Of a DNA stretch of 64,000 bases, positions 56,033 through 64,000 are shown piece by piece (the first letter of the stretch is position 1; every line of letters begins with the position of its first letter). The position numbers were made by a program, and so were the translations under genes. Source of the DNA: Endozoicomonas montiporae CL-33 (lineage in GTDB: Bacteria > Pseudomonadota > Gammaproteobacteria > Pseudomonadales > Endozoicomonadaceae). The notes under the pieces were generated by a model that was not told the DNA's origin, made no database searches, and was given only the letters and a program-made list of their open reading frames with translations. Location of the stretch: assembly GCF_001583435.1 (NCBI RefSeq), contig NZ_CP013251.1:5035215-5099214 (forward strand), read 5' to 3'.

Positions 56033-56848
56033 ATGCCGGAACTGCCCGAAGTTGAAACAACCCGCCGTGGTATAATGCCTCATATTGTTGGACAAACCGT
56101 AGACAGCGTTGTGGTTCGCAATCCGAAACTGCGCTGGCCGGTTCCGGATAATCTTCCAGAGCTGCTGGCCGGAAAAGTGATTGAATCCGTCAGTCGTCGG
56201 GCAAAATACCTTGTGATAAAAGTTGCCGACGGCCATCTACTCATTCATCTGGGAATGTCCGGCAGCCTGAGAATGGTGAGCAACAACGAACCCGTTAAAA
56301 AACACGACCATGTTGATATACTTTTCAGTAATGGTTCCTGCCTGCGTTACCACGATCCCCGTCGGTTTGGTGCCGTGCTCTGGAGCGAAGCGCCGGTTTA
56401 CGAGCATAAACTGATCAAACAGCTGGGGCCGGAACCTCTGAGTGATGATTTTTCAGGCAGTCTGCTCTACCGGCTCTCACGGAATAAATCCCAAGCAGTA
56501 AAAACCTTTATCATGGATAGCCATGTGGTTGTTGGCGTTGGTAACATCTACGCCAGTGAAGCATTGTTTAAAGCCGGTATTCGTCCCGAAAAGCCCGCAG
56601 GCAAAATCTCCAAAGCCCGTTATGAACGTCTGGCAGACTGCATTAAAACCACTCTTGCAAAGGCGATAAAGCAGGGAGGAACAACCCTGAGAGACTTTGT
56701 GGGAGGCGATGGCAAACCCGGTTACTTTAAACAACAACTGGCCGTTTACGGTCGTGCCGGTAAACCGTGTATACGATGTCAGTCGCCTGTTACCGAAATC
56801 CGACTGGGCAATCGCAGCACGTTTTACTGCAAGAAATGTCAGCGCTGA
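56033..56848 (+). CDS. mutM: Formamidopyrimidine-DNA glycosylase
   Basis: 271 residues from [13 protein letters not shown]; the open frame begins 16 codons earlier, but the mature N-terminus must be Pro, the Schiff-base nucleophile, followed by E. It removes 8-oxoguanine and ring-opened purines. The helix-two-turn-helix region is intact and the C-terminal zinc finger reads CIRC...CKKC. Directly downstream of the IS1 element. Confidence 0.97.
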   Translation: MPELPEVETTRRGIMPHIVGQTVDSVVVRNPKLRWPVPDNLPELLAGKVIESVSRRAKYLVIKVADGHLLIHLGMSGSLRMVSNNEPVKKHDHVDILFSNGSCLRYHDPRRFGAVLWSEAPVYEHKLIKQLGPEPLSDDFSGSLLYRLSRNKSQAVKTFIMDSHVVVGVGNIYASEALFKAGIRPEKPAGKISKARYERLADCIKTTLAKAIKQGGTTLRDFVGGDGKPGYFKQQLAVYGRAGKPCIRCQSPVTEIRLGNRSTFYCKKCQR

Positions 56849-56889
56849 GGCACGCCTCAGTTTCTCTAAACCGATTACATACAGTTTGA

Positions 56890-57480
56890 ATGGATAAGCA
56901 GTTACAACCCAGCCCAGTGAAAGCCGCCATCGGCCGTTTTGTTTTTAAATTATTAGGTAACTGGCAGATTGAAGGCCGGCCTCCTGCCGTCAGTAAGTAT
57001 GTGATCATCGTCGCTCATCACACGTCAAACTGGGACTTTATTGTCGGCATTGCGGTAAAACTCATTCTCGGACTAAAGCTTCAGTTTTTTGCCAAGCATT
57101 CGTTGTTTTTCTGGCCACTCGGCGTGCTGATGCGGAGTTTTGGCGGCGTTCCCATTAAGCGCGATGAATCCATAAACCGGGTAGACGCCAGTATTGACCA
57201 GATTAAAAAGGCTGATGAGTTTGTTCTGGTGATCACCCCCGAAGGCACCCGTTCAAAAGTCGAGCGCTGGAAAACCGGCTTTTATCACATTGCCAAAGGG
57301 GCAGAGATACCTATCATTCCGGTGGCCTTTGATTTTGCAAACAAAAAAGTGATTTTTGGTGCCCCGCTGCCAATCACTGACAACAAAGAACACGACATCA
57401 AAGAGATGCATCGTTTCTTTCTGCCTTACAAGCCCAGACATCCGGAGCTGGCTTGTAACGGACCTTTTGAAACACATTAA
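56890..57480 (+). CDS. 1-acyl-glycerol-3-phosphate acyltransferase-like protein (PlsC family)
   Basis: 196 residues. PlsC motifs: H44-TSNW-D49 (HX4D), the glycerophosphate-binding PEGTRS (117-122) and GVPIKR. The family acylates lysophosphatidic acid or related lipids at the inner membrane; short forms like this one are common in marine bacteria and their substrate is uncertain. 41 nt after mutM, same strand. Confidence 0.85.
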   Translation: MDKQLQPSPVKAAIGRFVFKLLGNWQIEGRPPAVSKYVIIVAHHTSNWDFIVGIAVKLILGLKLQFFAKHSLFFWPLGVLMRSFGGVPIKRDESINRVDASIDQIKKADEFVLVITPEGTRSKVERWKTGFYHIAKGAEIPIIPVAFDFANKKVIFGAPLPITDNKEHDIKEMHRFFLPYKPRHPELACNGPFETH

Positions 57481-57519
57481 GAGAATCGCTGTAAACCAGA
57501 CAGTCCACAAACTCCATCA

Positions 57520-57552
57520 TCCATAGACAATCTATAGACAATCCATAGACAA
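57520..57552. repeat. Three tandem copies of an 11-bp repeat
   Basis: TCCATAGACAA three times, one copy with T instead of C, just upstream of the TPP riboswitch. Same period and copy number as the repeats at 30665 and 62221. Confidence 0.75.
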
Positions 57553-57580
57553 GAGTACTCAAACCCAATAGACTCGACGC

Positions 57581-57689
57581 GTTGGTTGGGGTGTTGTCCA
57601 TTCGGACAACTGAGAAATACCCATTGAACCTGAGAGTCCATCTGAATCAGATGAACTCTGCACCAGATAATGCTGGCGTAGGAAACCGA
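57581..57689 (+). promoter_or_regulatory. TPP (thiamine pyrophosphate) riboswitch
   Basis: Conserved THI-box parts are in order: GGGGTG, CTGAGAAATACCC, TTGAACCTG, then CCAGATAATGCTGGCGTAGGAAA. The P1 stem pairs GTTGGTT (57581-57587) with AACCGAC (57683-57689, one G-U). It precedes thiD and the HMP transport genes. Known mechanism: TPP binding reduces their expression. Confidence 0.93.
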
Positions 57690-57746
57690 CGAACAAGCGA
57701 TTAAGGTTTGCCTGCCATCGTTTGCCTCAACGTTTCCATCGTCAGT

Positions 57747-57768
57747 TCGGAAGGAGTTAACCGAACCG
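57747..57768 (+). promoter_or_regulatory. Hairpin enclosing the thiD ribosome binding site
   Basis: GTTCGG and CCGAAC form a 6-bp stem whose loop holds AAGGAG, directly before the thiD ATG. It could serve as the expression platform, exposing or hiding the Shine-Dalgarno in response to TPP; inference. Confidence 0.45.
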
Positions 57769-58602
57769 ATGATAACTGATAAAAACCTCTCTACTCCCAT
57801 CGCCCTGACCATTGCCGGATCAGACAGTGGTGGCGGTGCCGGAATCCAGGCTGACCTCAAAGCTTTCTCTGCGCTTGGCGCTTATGGATGCAGTGTTATA
57901 ACCGCACTGACAGCCCAGAACACTCAAGGCGTTCAGGGGATTTTTGACGTAGATCCTGCTTTCATCCGTCAACAGCTTGATTCCATCTTTTCCGACATTG
58001 ATGTGACCGCCGTCAAAATCGGCATGCTCAGCCAGCCGAAAGTGATTGAAACCGTTGCCGAACGTCTTGAGCATTACAAGGTGAAGCGTCTGGTGGTTGA
58101 TCCGGTAATGGTGGCTACCAGTGGTGATGTTCTGCTCCAGCGCGAAGCCATTCAAACCCTCAAAGAAGTTCTGATTCCTCAGGCGTCCCTGATTACACCC
58201 AACCTGCCTGAAGCGGCTGTTTTGCTGGATCAGCCTAAACCGGAAAGTACCCAACAGATGCTGGATATGATTGAACCCCTGCTGGAGCTGGGTTCCAAAG
58301 CAGTGCTTCTGAAAGGCGGTCACCTTGCTGGCAGTCAGGTAGAAGGCGGTAAAGCCGTGGATTTCTATCACGATGGTCAGTCATTGCATCGTCTGGAATC
58401 CGTGTGGACTGAAACCAACAATACTCACGGCACAGGCTGTACCCTGTCTTCCGCCATTACGGCTCTGCTGGCAAAAGGGTTCAGCATGACCGAAGCGGTT
58501 CAGGGCGGTAAAGAATACATTGCTGCAGCCATTGCCAAAGCAGACGACCTGAACATCGGGCAGGGCCATGGTCCGGTACACCACTTCTACCGGAACTGGT
58601 GA
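57769..58602 (+). CDS. thiD: Hydroxymethylpyrimidine / phosphomethylpyrimidine kinase
   Basis: 277 residues. It phosphorylates HMP and HMP-P to HMP-PP, the pyrimidine half of thiamine. Ribokinase-like motifs: [18 protein letters not shown] at the start and [20 protein letters not shown], with the catalytic Cys near the C-terminus. First gene of a riboswitch-controlled operon; its stop overlaps the next start (TGATG). Confidence 0.95.
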   Translation: MITDKNLSTPIALTIAGSDSGGGAGIQADLKAFSALGAYGCSVITALTAQNTQGVQGIFDVDPAFIRQQLDSIFSDIDVTAVKIGMLSQPKVIETVAERLEHYKVKRLVVDPVMVATSGDVLLQREAIQTLKEVLIPQASLITPNLPEAAVLLDQPKPESTQQMLDMIEPLLELGSKAVLLKGGHLAGSQVEGGKAVDFYHDGQSLHRLESVWTETNNTHGTGCTLSSAITALLAKGFSMTEAVQGGKEYIAAAIAKADDLNIGQGHGPVHHFYRNW

Positions 58603-59366
58603 TGTTTGACGTCGTTATCAATAATGCCTCACTGTCGTACGACAATAAACCAGTATTCACGGGTCTGAACCTGACCCTGAAAGGCGGGCAATGGACCTGC
58701 CTGCTGGGTGGCAGCGGTGTTGGCAAAACCAGCCTTCTGCGTTTTATCGCCGGATTAAATAACAGCGTAGAAGGTTCATCCGTGTCCGGTACGGCACTGT
58801 GTCAGGACGGTTCTGCGCTGAACCAGCGCATTGCCTGGATGGCACAGCAGGATCTGTTGTTGCCATGGTTTTCAGTACTGGACAACATCACTCTGGGACA
58901 ACGCCTGCGCAGTCACCCTCTTGGTCGTCAACAGGTGTCTGCCGAACATCTGGAAAAAGCCAGAGATATCCTCAGCCGTGTCGGTTTAAGTGACAAAGAG
59001 CAGGAACTGCCTCAAAGCCTGTCAGGTGGTCAACGGCAGCGTGTAGCTCTGGCGCGAACGCTGATGGAAAACCGGCCTGTGGTTCTGATGGATGAACCTT
59101 TTGGTGCCTTGGACGCCATTACCCGCCTGAATCTTCAGGATCTTGCCTGCGAACTGTTGGCAAACCGCACCGTTCTGCTGATCACCCATGATCCACTGGA
59201 AGCGTTGCGGCTGGGGCATCAGGTTTACCACCTGCAGGGACACCCTGCACAGTTAACCGACCCGATTGTGCCTCCCGGCAACATTCCCCGTTCTCTGGAC
59301 AACAGTCAGTTGATGTCTCTGCATGGTCAGTTGCTGGAGCGACTGCGCCACGAGGAGGCTGCCTGA
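58602..59366 (+). CDS. thiZ: ABC transporter ATP-binding protein for thiamine precursor (ThiZ-like)
   Basis: 254 residues from the ATG overlapping the thiD stop. Walker A (GGSGVGKTS), signature LSGGQRQR, Walker B (VVLMDEPFG), H-loop (LLITHDPLEAL). It energises uptake with the permease at 59366-60106 and the binding protein at 60280-61227. Substrate by context: HMP or the formylaminopyrimidine precursor. Confidence 0.88.
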   Translation: MFDVVINNASLSYDNKPVFTGLNLTLKGGQWTCLLGGSGVGKTSLLRFIAGLNNSVEGSSVSGTALCQDGSALNQRIAWMAQQDLLLPWFSVLDNITLGQRLRSHPLGRQQVSAEHLEKARDILSRVGLSDKEQELPQSLSGGQRQRVALARTLMENRPVVLMDEPFGALDAITRLNLQDLACELLANRTVLLITHDPLEALRLGHQVYHLQGHPAQLTDPIVPPGNIPRSLDNSQLMSLHGQLLERLRHEEAA

Positions 59367-60106
59367 TGATACGTCCACTGATTGTGGTATTGGGACTGTT
59401 ACTGGGCTGGGAAGCACTGGTGTGGTGTCTGGAAATGCCCAGCTACATCCTTCCTGGGCCAACACAGGTTGCCCAAAGCATGTACGACAATGCCAGTCTG
59501 CTTTGGGACAACACGCTGGTGACCATGACCGGAATGCTGCTGGGGCTGGGGCTGGGAGTTGGCTTCGGAGTGTTGCTGGCTTTATTGCTGGTTTATTTCA
59601 CCGGCCTGCGTCCATGGCTGCTGCCACTGCTGCTCATTACCCAGGCGATTCCGGTGTTTGCCCTGGCACCCATTCTGATGCTCTGGTTTGGTTATGGGCT
59701 TGCCTCCAAGGTAGTCATGACCATTCTCGTCATCTTCTTTCCGGTAGCCACCTGCTGTTACGACGGTTTAAGGCACACCAATAAAGAGTGGATGGAAATG
59801 GCGCACACCATGGGCGGCAACAGCTTTGCCATTCTTCGCTACATTCGCTGGCCTGCAGCGCTGCCTGCACTGGCATCGGGTTTGCGGGTGGCCGTGGTGG
59901 TTGCACCCATTGGTGCCGTCGTGGGTGAATGGGTCGGCTCCAGTGCCGGACTGGGTTATATGATGATGCAGGCCAATGCCAGACTCTGGGTAGACCAGAT
60001 GTTTGCGGCACTGACAGTGCTGGCTATCTGCAGTGTCAGCCTTTACTTCATGACCGATCACTTGCTGAAGAAATGGATTCCGTGGCAAACGGAAACTGTC
60101 CGATAA
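59366..60106 (+). CDS. thiX: ABC transporter permease for thiamine precursor (ThiX-like)
   Basis: 246 residues with about six membrane segments and the SsuC/TauC-type EAA loop (EWMEMAHTMGGNSFAILRYIRWPAALPALASGLR). Starts within the ThiZ stop (TGATG). Closest overall to nitrate/sulfonate/taurine-type permeases; the thiamine-precursor role comes from the riboswitch and thiD context. Confidence 0.87.
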   Translation: MIRPLIVVLGLLLGWEALVWCLEMPSYILPGPTQVAQSMYDNASLLWDNTLVTMTGMLLGLGLGVGFGVLLALLLVYFTGLRPWLLPLLLITQAIPVFALAPILMLWFGYGLASKVVMTILVIFFPVATCCYDGLRHTNKEWMEMAHTMGGNSFAILRYIRWPAALPALASGLRVAVVVAPIGAVVGEWVGSSAGLGYMMMQANARLWVDQMFAALTVLAICSVSLYFMTDHLLKKWIPWQTETVR

Positions 60107-60115
60107 CGCTACCTA

Positions 60116-60243
60116 TATACCCATTGGATTTGGAGATGTGGGTAGGCGGCAAACGAGCGAAGCCCCGTGAGCCTACGAATAGTAGGTGATCGGGGTGAGT
60201 GAGGACAGCCAACACCGCCACATCTTCAAAGACGATGGGTATA
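60116..60243. repeat. 128-bp MITE-like palindromic element
   Basis: Ends TATACCCATTGGATTTGGAG and the inverse of TATACCCATCGTCTTTGAAG. Internal stems CCTAC/GTAGG and CCCCG/CGGGG. It sits between the permease and binding-protein genes of the thi operon, where a transcript through it would fold strongly. Confidence 0.75.
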
Positions 60244-60279
60244 AATCAAAAAGCAACGAATAACACTTAGGACCGAATC

Positions 60280-61227
60280 GTGTTGAAACGACTATTTTCA
60301 CTGATTGTGATGCTGTTCCCTCTGTTGGCAACAGCCGCCCCGATTGAGAAAAACAAAGACCTGACCCTGATGCTGGAATGGTTCATTAACCCGGATCATG
60401 CCCCTATCATTGTAGCGCAGCAAAACGGTTATTTTGAACAGGAAGGCGTTAACGTCACCATTCAGGAACCTGCCGACCCTAACCTTCCGCCAAGAATGGT
60501 CGCTGCGGGCAATGCTGACATTGCCGTCTATTACCAGCACAGTCTCAACTATGCCGTCGATTCAGGTCTGCCACTGGTTTGGGCAGGCACTCTGGTGGCT
60601 ACCCCGCTGGATGGACTGATTGTTCTGGAAGAAGGCAAAATCAAAAGCCTTGAAGACATGAAGGGCAAAACCATCGGTGTCAGCACCAACGGCAATCACA
60701 AAGCCTTTGTGGATACGCTGTTCAATCCCCATGGCTTTGGCTACGACGATATCAAAATGGTGAATGTAGGCTGGAATCTGTCGTCTTCCCTGATGACCGG
60801 ACGGGTGGATGCTATTTTAGGCGCTTACCGGAACTTTCAGCTGAATGAACTGATTCTGGCCGGAAGCAAAGGCAAAATGTTCTATTACGAAGAAAACGGC
60901 ATTCCACCCTACGATGAGCTGATTTTCATTGCCAATCGGGATAAACACGATAAAGACGCCATTCGTCGTTTTCTTCGCGCCGTCGAGCTGGGGGCGCAGT
61001 TTATTGCCAACAATCCGGACAAAGGTTGGGAGATTTTCAGAGACTCCAATCCGCGCCAGCTGGATAACGAACTGAATAAGCGGGCATGGTATGACACCAT
61101 ACCTCACCTTGCGCGTCGCCCTGCGGCAAAAGACACCGGGCGCTATCAGCGCGTAGCCGATTTTCTCTATGAACATAAAGAGCTGAAGAAGCCCCAAAAA
61201 GCTGAAGACCTGATGATAGCACTCTAA
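60280..61227 (+). CDS. thiY: Periplasmic thiamine-precursor binding protein (ThiY/THI5-like)
   Basis: 315 residues with a signal peptide (cleavage near ATA-AP, residue 20). The NMT1/THI5-like pattern is clear: LEWFINPDHAPIIVAQQNGYFEQEGVNV, PPRMVAAGNADIAVYYQ, LEDMKGKTIGVSTNG. It delivers the pyrimidine precursor to ThiXZ. Probably transcribed with thiD-thiZ-thiX, but a palindromic repeat interrupts the spacing. Confidence 0.9.
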   Translation: MLKRLFSLIVMLFPLLATAAPIEKNKDLTLMLEWFINPDHAPIIVAQQNGYFEQEGVNVTIQEPADPNLPPRMVAAGNADIAVYYQHSLNYAVDSGLPLVWAGTLVATPLDGLIVLEEGKIKSLEDMKGKTIGVSTNGNHKAFVDTLFNPHGFGYDDIKMVNVGWNLSSSLMTGRVDAILGAYRNFQLNELILAGSKGKMFYYEENGIPPYDELIFIANRDKHDKDAIRRFLRAVELGAQFIANNPDKGWEIFRDSNPRQLDNELNKRAWYDTIPHLARRPAAKDTGRYQRVADFLYEHKELKKPQKAEDLMIAL

Positions 61228-61428
61228 AGCTTCCATCAAGCCAGTGACTGCCATCAGCAGCACTGGCTTCACAAAAAGCTACAACAGGGGGCACGTTTCA
61301 AACAGGTTGCAACACATTCGTGAGATGAACTACCCAATGACTTCGCCATGCCGCTCCTCTGAGCGAGAAAAACAGATAGTTCTAATTGTCCTGAGTCATT
61401 AGACCACTTCAGTAAACCGGAACCGGGG

Positions 61429-61570
61429 TTATTTCTTCTCGGCGTACTTCATTGAATCCAGAGCGACCGCAAAGATAATAATCGACCCCTTAATGACATA
61501 CTGCCAGTAAGGACTCACACCAATATAAGTCATACCGTAGTTAATAAGGGTAAAAATTAAGGCTCATTAT
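61429..61570 (-). pseudogene. C-terminal remnant of a galactoside ABC permease (MglC-like)
   Basis: Reads ALIFTLINYGMTYIGVSPYW and continues to IIIFAVALDSMKYAEKK-stop. This is the typical end of MglC, the membrane subunit of the methyl-galactoside transporter. The upstream part is lost at about 61570, where IS1595-type sequence begins. Non-functional. Confidence 0.75.
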
Positions 61571-61583
61571 GGATTCCGGAAGG

Positions 61584-61847
61584 TTAACGCAGGAGCAGCT
61601 CCAACAAACCTGACATTGCAGCCTTGCCTCGTCGTTTGATGTTGTGAAGGCATTCAAATAAACCAAGGTACAGCGGTAATTTTTCTTGTGAAATTCCCCT
61701 GTGCGGTCGTAGCCACGAACGCAATAAAGACCAGAAGCCTTCCATGGTATTGACATGAATTTCATGGAATCCATCACCATCTTCATCTCTTGCGTATTCG
61801 CCCTTCCCGTGGCAGACAGACTTATGACTATACCCAAGTGAATTCAA
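61584..61847 (-). pseudogene. IS1595-family transposase C-terminal remnant
   Basis: About 85 residues, GEYARDEDGDGFHEIHVNTMEGFWSLLRSWLR and so on, matching the end of ISXO2-like DDE transposases (H-x-NT-x-E-G-F-W). The N-terminal half is missing: the frame begins within the short repeat sequence around 61834-61858. Confidence 0.75.
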
Positions 61848-61943
61848 GATGCAGGATTTAGCCTCTGAAAACTATCGTTAATTCTGCTGACTAACGAAGC
61901 ACCAATTTCAGGTAACGTAACGTCCAGAAAATGATTAACTGAT

Positions 61944-62027
61944 GTTACGCACCTTAAAGGAAGGAATCAGGGCTACAGAGCAATGACCTCGTTCGGAAAT
62001 CTTGATGATTCGTAGAGGGTGCGTAAC
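61944..62027. repeat. 84-bp MITE sharing its ends with the IS4-family element
   Basis: GTTACGCACC at 61944-61953 and its inverse GGTGCGTAAC at 62018-62027, the same terminal sequence as the element at 33708-34812. The interior has no coding capacity, so it may be a non-autonomous derivative moved by that transposase. The rest of 61228-62249 holds only decayed sequence. Confidence 0.65.
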
Positions 62028-62220
62028 TCCAGTTATTAACAGACATAAAACGACTTATGCCTGTTAATCCAAAGCCTGTGCAACACAGTGGTCAAGAAGG
62101 ATACTAAGCGAACAAAACCTGATAGATAATGACTCACATCAACCCATAGTTAACAAACTGTAACAGCAGCTTAAGTTTTTTAATGCATGCCCTTTATCTC
62201 TCAAGCCTTATTTCATTCGC

Positions 62221-62253
62221 TATTGATTCACTATTGATTCACTATTGAATTAC
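62221..62253. repeat. Three tandem copies of an 11-bp repeat at the porin stop
   Basis: TATTGATTCAC twice and then TATTGAATTAC; the third copy overlaps the stop codon of the porin gene. Confidence 0.75.
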
Positions 62254-63557
62254 CACCAGGTTTCCATGTTGAAGCCGAAGATCAGCTCATTTTTCTTCTC
62301 TTTATCAATAGCTGTAGCAGTGCCATAACGATAGGTATCACCATTCCCATTAAAGCGATCCCACTCATCCGTCTTTCTAGCGTAGGTCACGAAAGCCCGC
62401 AATGATGGTCGAGCCCAAACGCCTTTGCCTGCCTGAAATATCTGGGCAAGGGTAATCTTGGACATTTCATTGGTTCCTGCACCATTCTGTGCTTTGACCG
62501 ACTCATAACCCACTTCCAGTGCAGTGGCCATGGTATTCGACCATTGGTATTGAGGTCGGGCGCCAATACTGAACCATTTCTCACCGTTCTTGTTATCCAG
62601 TCGCTTATCCTGATAGGCGACGTTGTACATAATCTCAACGTCTTTTGATACGTTCACTTCACCATGATTGAACACACGCCAGCTATGACCGTCGTGATCT
62701 TCGCCAATACTGTATTTACGATCAGAACCACCTTCAGCACTCATCAGGCCACCAGCCAGACCATCAACACCATACTGGAATGCGAATGTGTTGTTACCAT
62801 GCGCCCAGCCCTGTCGATACACGGTGGAAAGCATGTAGCCTGAGTCCGTGACATTCTGACCTGGTTCTGTCTTGAATTTTGTATTTTGTGCAATGACATA
62901 GTTCACACCCACCACCAGATCAGCCGAATCACTGAGCTGAATATCACTCACACGCAAGTCTATATTGTGTAGTGTTCGTCTATCTATTTCGACGCCATTT
63001 TCATCCTTCCTTGAGTCAGGGCTTGAATCCGGAGACATCCAAGCGATCTGGGCATTACCAAAACCAATATTCCAGTTTTCAATACCAATACCGGTACTGG
63101 ATGTATCCCAGTATTTGATATCCGCCAGATGCACTTCATGGCGACGATAAAAACGCTCACCGATCCAGACAGAAGCATCCGGCTGGCTGGCAAACAGACC
63201 ATGACCGGCTGACCACATCTGAATCGTACTGACATCCCCCCAGTCTTCACCGCTACCAAGCATCAAAGTCGTATCAAAGTAGGTGTCACCATCGCGCCAG
63301 AGATCCATGGAGACACCGGCCTCCCACCAGTTCAGCTCATTACCCAGACGGTAATTACCATAACCCTGTCCGGCACGAACGACATCGTTACGCTCGCCTT
63401 TCCCGCCATTATGGTCATTATTGTTGGTATAAAGAGTACCCCATTTGGCATAGCCCATAGTCTGGATATTCTCAATACCAAAGTTGGCATGAGCCGCAGT
63501 AGCCGAGCATAAAACCGCTAAAGAAACTGCGTTAGCAAGAAGTGTCTTTTTTAACAT
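62250..63557 (-). CDS. Maltoporin-like carbohydrate porin (LamB family)
   Basis: 435 residues from the ATG at 63557 (a GTG three codons upstream is also open). Signal peptide ending ATAAHA. Outer-membrane beta-barrel pattern ending in aromatic W; LamB-type blocks GYAKWGTLY, NELNWWEAG, YWDTSSTGIGIENWNI, and ARPSLRAFVTYARKTDEW. Probably facilitates diffusion of maltodextrins or other oligosaccharides. The mglC remnant nearby hints at a former sugar-uptake region. No mal genes are seen in the window. Confidence 0.85.
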   Translation of the reverse strand: MLKKTLLANAVSLAVLCSATAAHANFGIENIQTMGYAKWGTLYTNNNDHNGGKGERNDVVRAGQGYGNYRLGNELNWWEAGVSMDLWRDGDTYFDTTLMLGSGEDWGDVSTIQMWSAGHGLFASQPDASVWIGERFYRRHEVHLADIKYWDTSSTGIGIENWNIGFGNAQIAWMSPDSSPDSRKDENGVEIDRRTLHNIDLRVSDIQLSDSADLVVGVNYVIAQNTKFKTEPGQNVTDSGYMLSTVYRQGWAHGNNTFAFQYGVDGLAGGLMSAEGGSDRKYSIGEDHDGHSWRVFNHGEVNVSKDVEIMYNVAYQDKRLDNKNGEKWFSIGARPQYQWSNTMATALEVGYESVKAQNGAGTNEMSKITLAQIFQAGKGVWARPSLRAFVTYARKTDEWDRFNGNGDTYRYGTATAIDKEKKNELIFGFNMETWW

Positions 63558-63847
63558 AGATATCACTAAATTATGTGTGTGTTTTGGCGTGTTGTAATAA
63601 ACCGGTTATCCAAACCCATTCCAGAGTTTGAACGTTGGATAAAATCAATTTGACCAGTCAATTTGATACTGACTGGCAATATTGGTGCATTAACAAAAGG
63701 TATTCATTTTCAAGGCACTGAAAAATATTCAGCCATACTGATTCATTTAGAAAATAGCAAAACCGTATTTGTTAATGAGTCATGTATTTACGGTTAATTC
63801 AATTTTCAACCCGACAAACAACATGACTCATTATGAATCGATACCGT

Positions 63848-64000
63848 TTAAACCCCGGTTATACGAATCAACAAAGAACTTTCCGGCTGCAAAACAGGCA
63901 TCATTAATCCAACCTGCCCTAACAGGGCACCACTCATCGTTACTGTTTCCGTCATCCAGGGCGGACACTGTTTCATGTAAATATCTGTTGAACTGTTTTC
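63848..64000 (-). CDS. Possible C-terminal end of a gene entering the window
   Basis: A 50-codon frame open to the right edge, ending ...SSLLIRITGV-stop. It could be the end of a gene upstream of the porin, but it is short and I recognise no family. The remaining sequence 63567-63847 shows no gene; it should hold the porin promoter. Confidence 0.3.
   Translation of the reverse strand, partial: ENSSTDIYMKQCPPWMTETVTMSGALLGQVGLMMPVLQPESSLLIRITGV

Overview
The window looks like a chromosomal segment of a host-associated marine gammaproteobacterium. Endozoicomonas or a close relative (Oceanospirillales) is my best inference; no marker gene proves it. The reasons are a Pseudomonas-like birA-coaX-SPOR-tRNA-secE-nusG-rplKAJL-rpoBC order, many insertion sequences and short palindromic elements, and several long exported or eukaryote-directed proteins among housekeeping genes.

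Layout. 1-9.6 kb: the first 34 codons of rpsL with its promoter and leader hairpin, a 1307-residue protein whose C-terminus resembles the actin-nucleating WH2-central-acidic module of WASP proteins, glpX, a small exported protein, a frameshifted IS630 element next to a palindromic MITE, and a choice-of-anchor-I lipoprotein. This block separates rpoC from rpsL, which are normally neighbours. 9.6-25.3 kb (minus strand): rpoC, rpoB, rplL, rplJ with its L10 leader, rplA, rplK, nusG, secE, tRNA-Trp, tRNA-Thr, tRNA-Gly, tRNA-Tyr, a SPOR-like protein, coaX and birA. The usual tuf copy between tRNA-Thr and tRNA-Trp is missing. 25.5-38.6 kb: an exported NlpC/P60-like protein with Thr in place of the catalytic Cys, a HisC-like aminotransferase, an HD hydrolase, a CpdA-like phosphodiesterase, a GNAT enzyme, two PqaA-family hydrolases, a thioesterase, transaldolase split at its 5' end by an IS4-family element, and small exported proteins. 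38.6-53.1 kb: a MITE, two adjacent exported proteins (one ends in KDEL, the other has a degenerate J-like domain), trpS, a PhoPQ-type two-component system, repeats, and a 2160-residue five-repeat beta-helix-like surface protein. 53.2-55.9 kb: an IS607-type element (serine recombinase plus TnpB) abutted by an IS1-family element. 56-61.2 kb: mutM, a PlsC-like acyltransferase, then a TPP riboswitch and a thiamine-precursor salvage operon (thiD, ABC ATPase, permease, periplasmic binding protein). 61.2-64 kb: decayed mglC and IS1595 remnants, a MITE sharing ends with the IS4-family element, and a maltoporin-like porin.

Themes. The housekeeping genes form standard regulated units (stringent-type promoters, L10 leader, rplL-rpoB attenuator, TPP riboswitch). 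The accessory genes point to interaction with an animal host: actin mimicry, a possible ER-retrieval tail, a large S/T/P-linked adhesin, and PqaA-type hydrolases near a PhoPQ-like pair. All functional statements for unfamiliar proteins are inferences from sequence patterns; no database search was possible.
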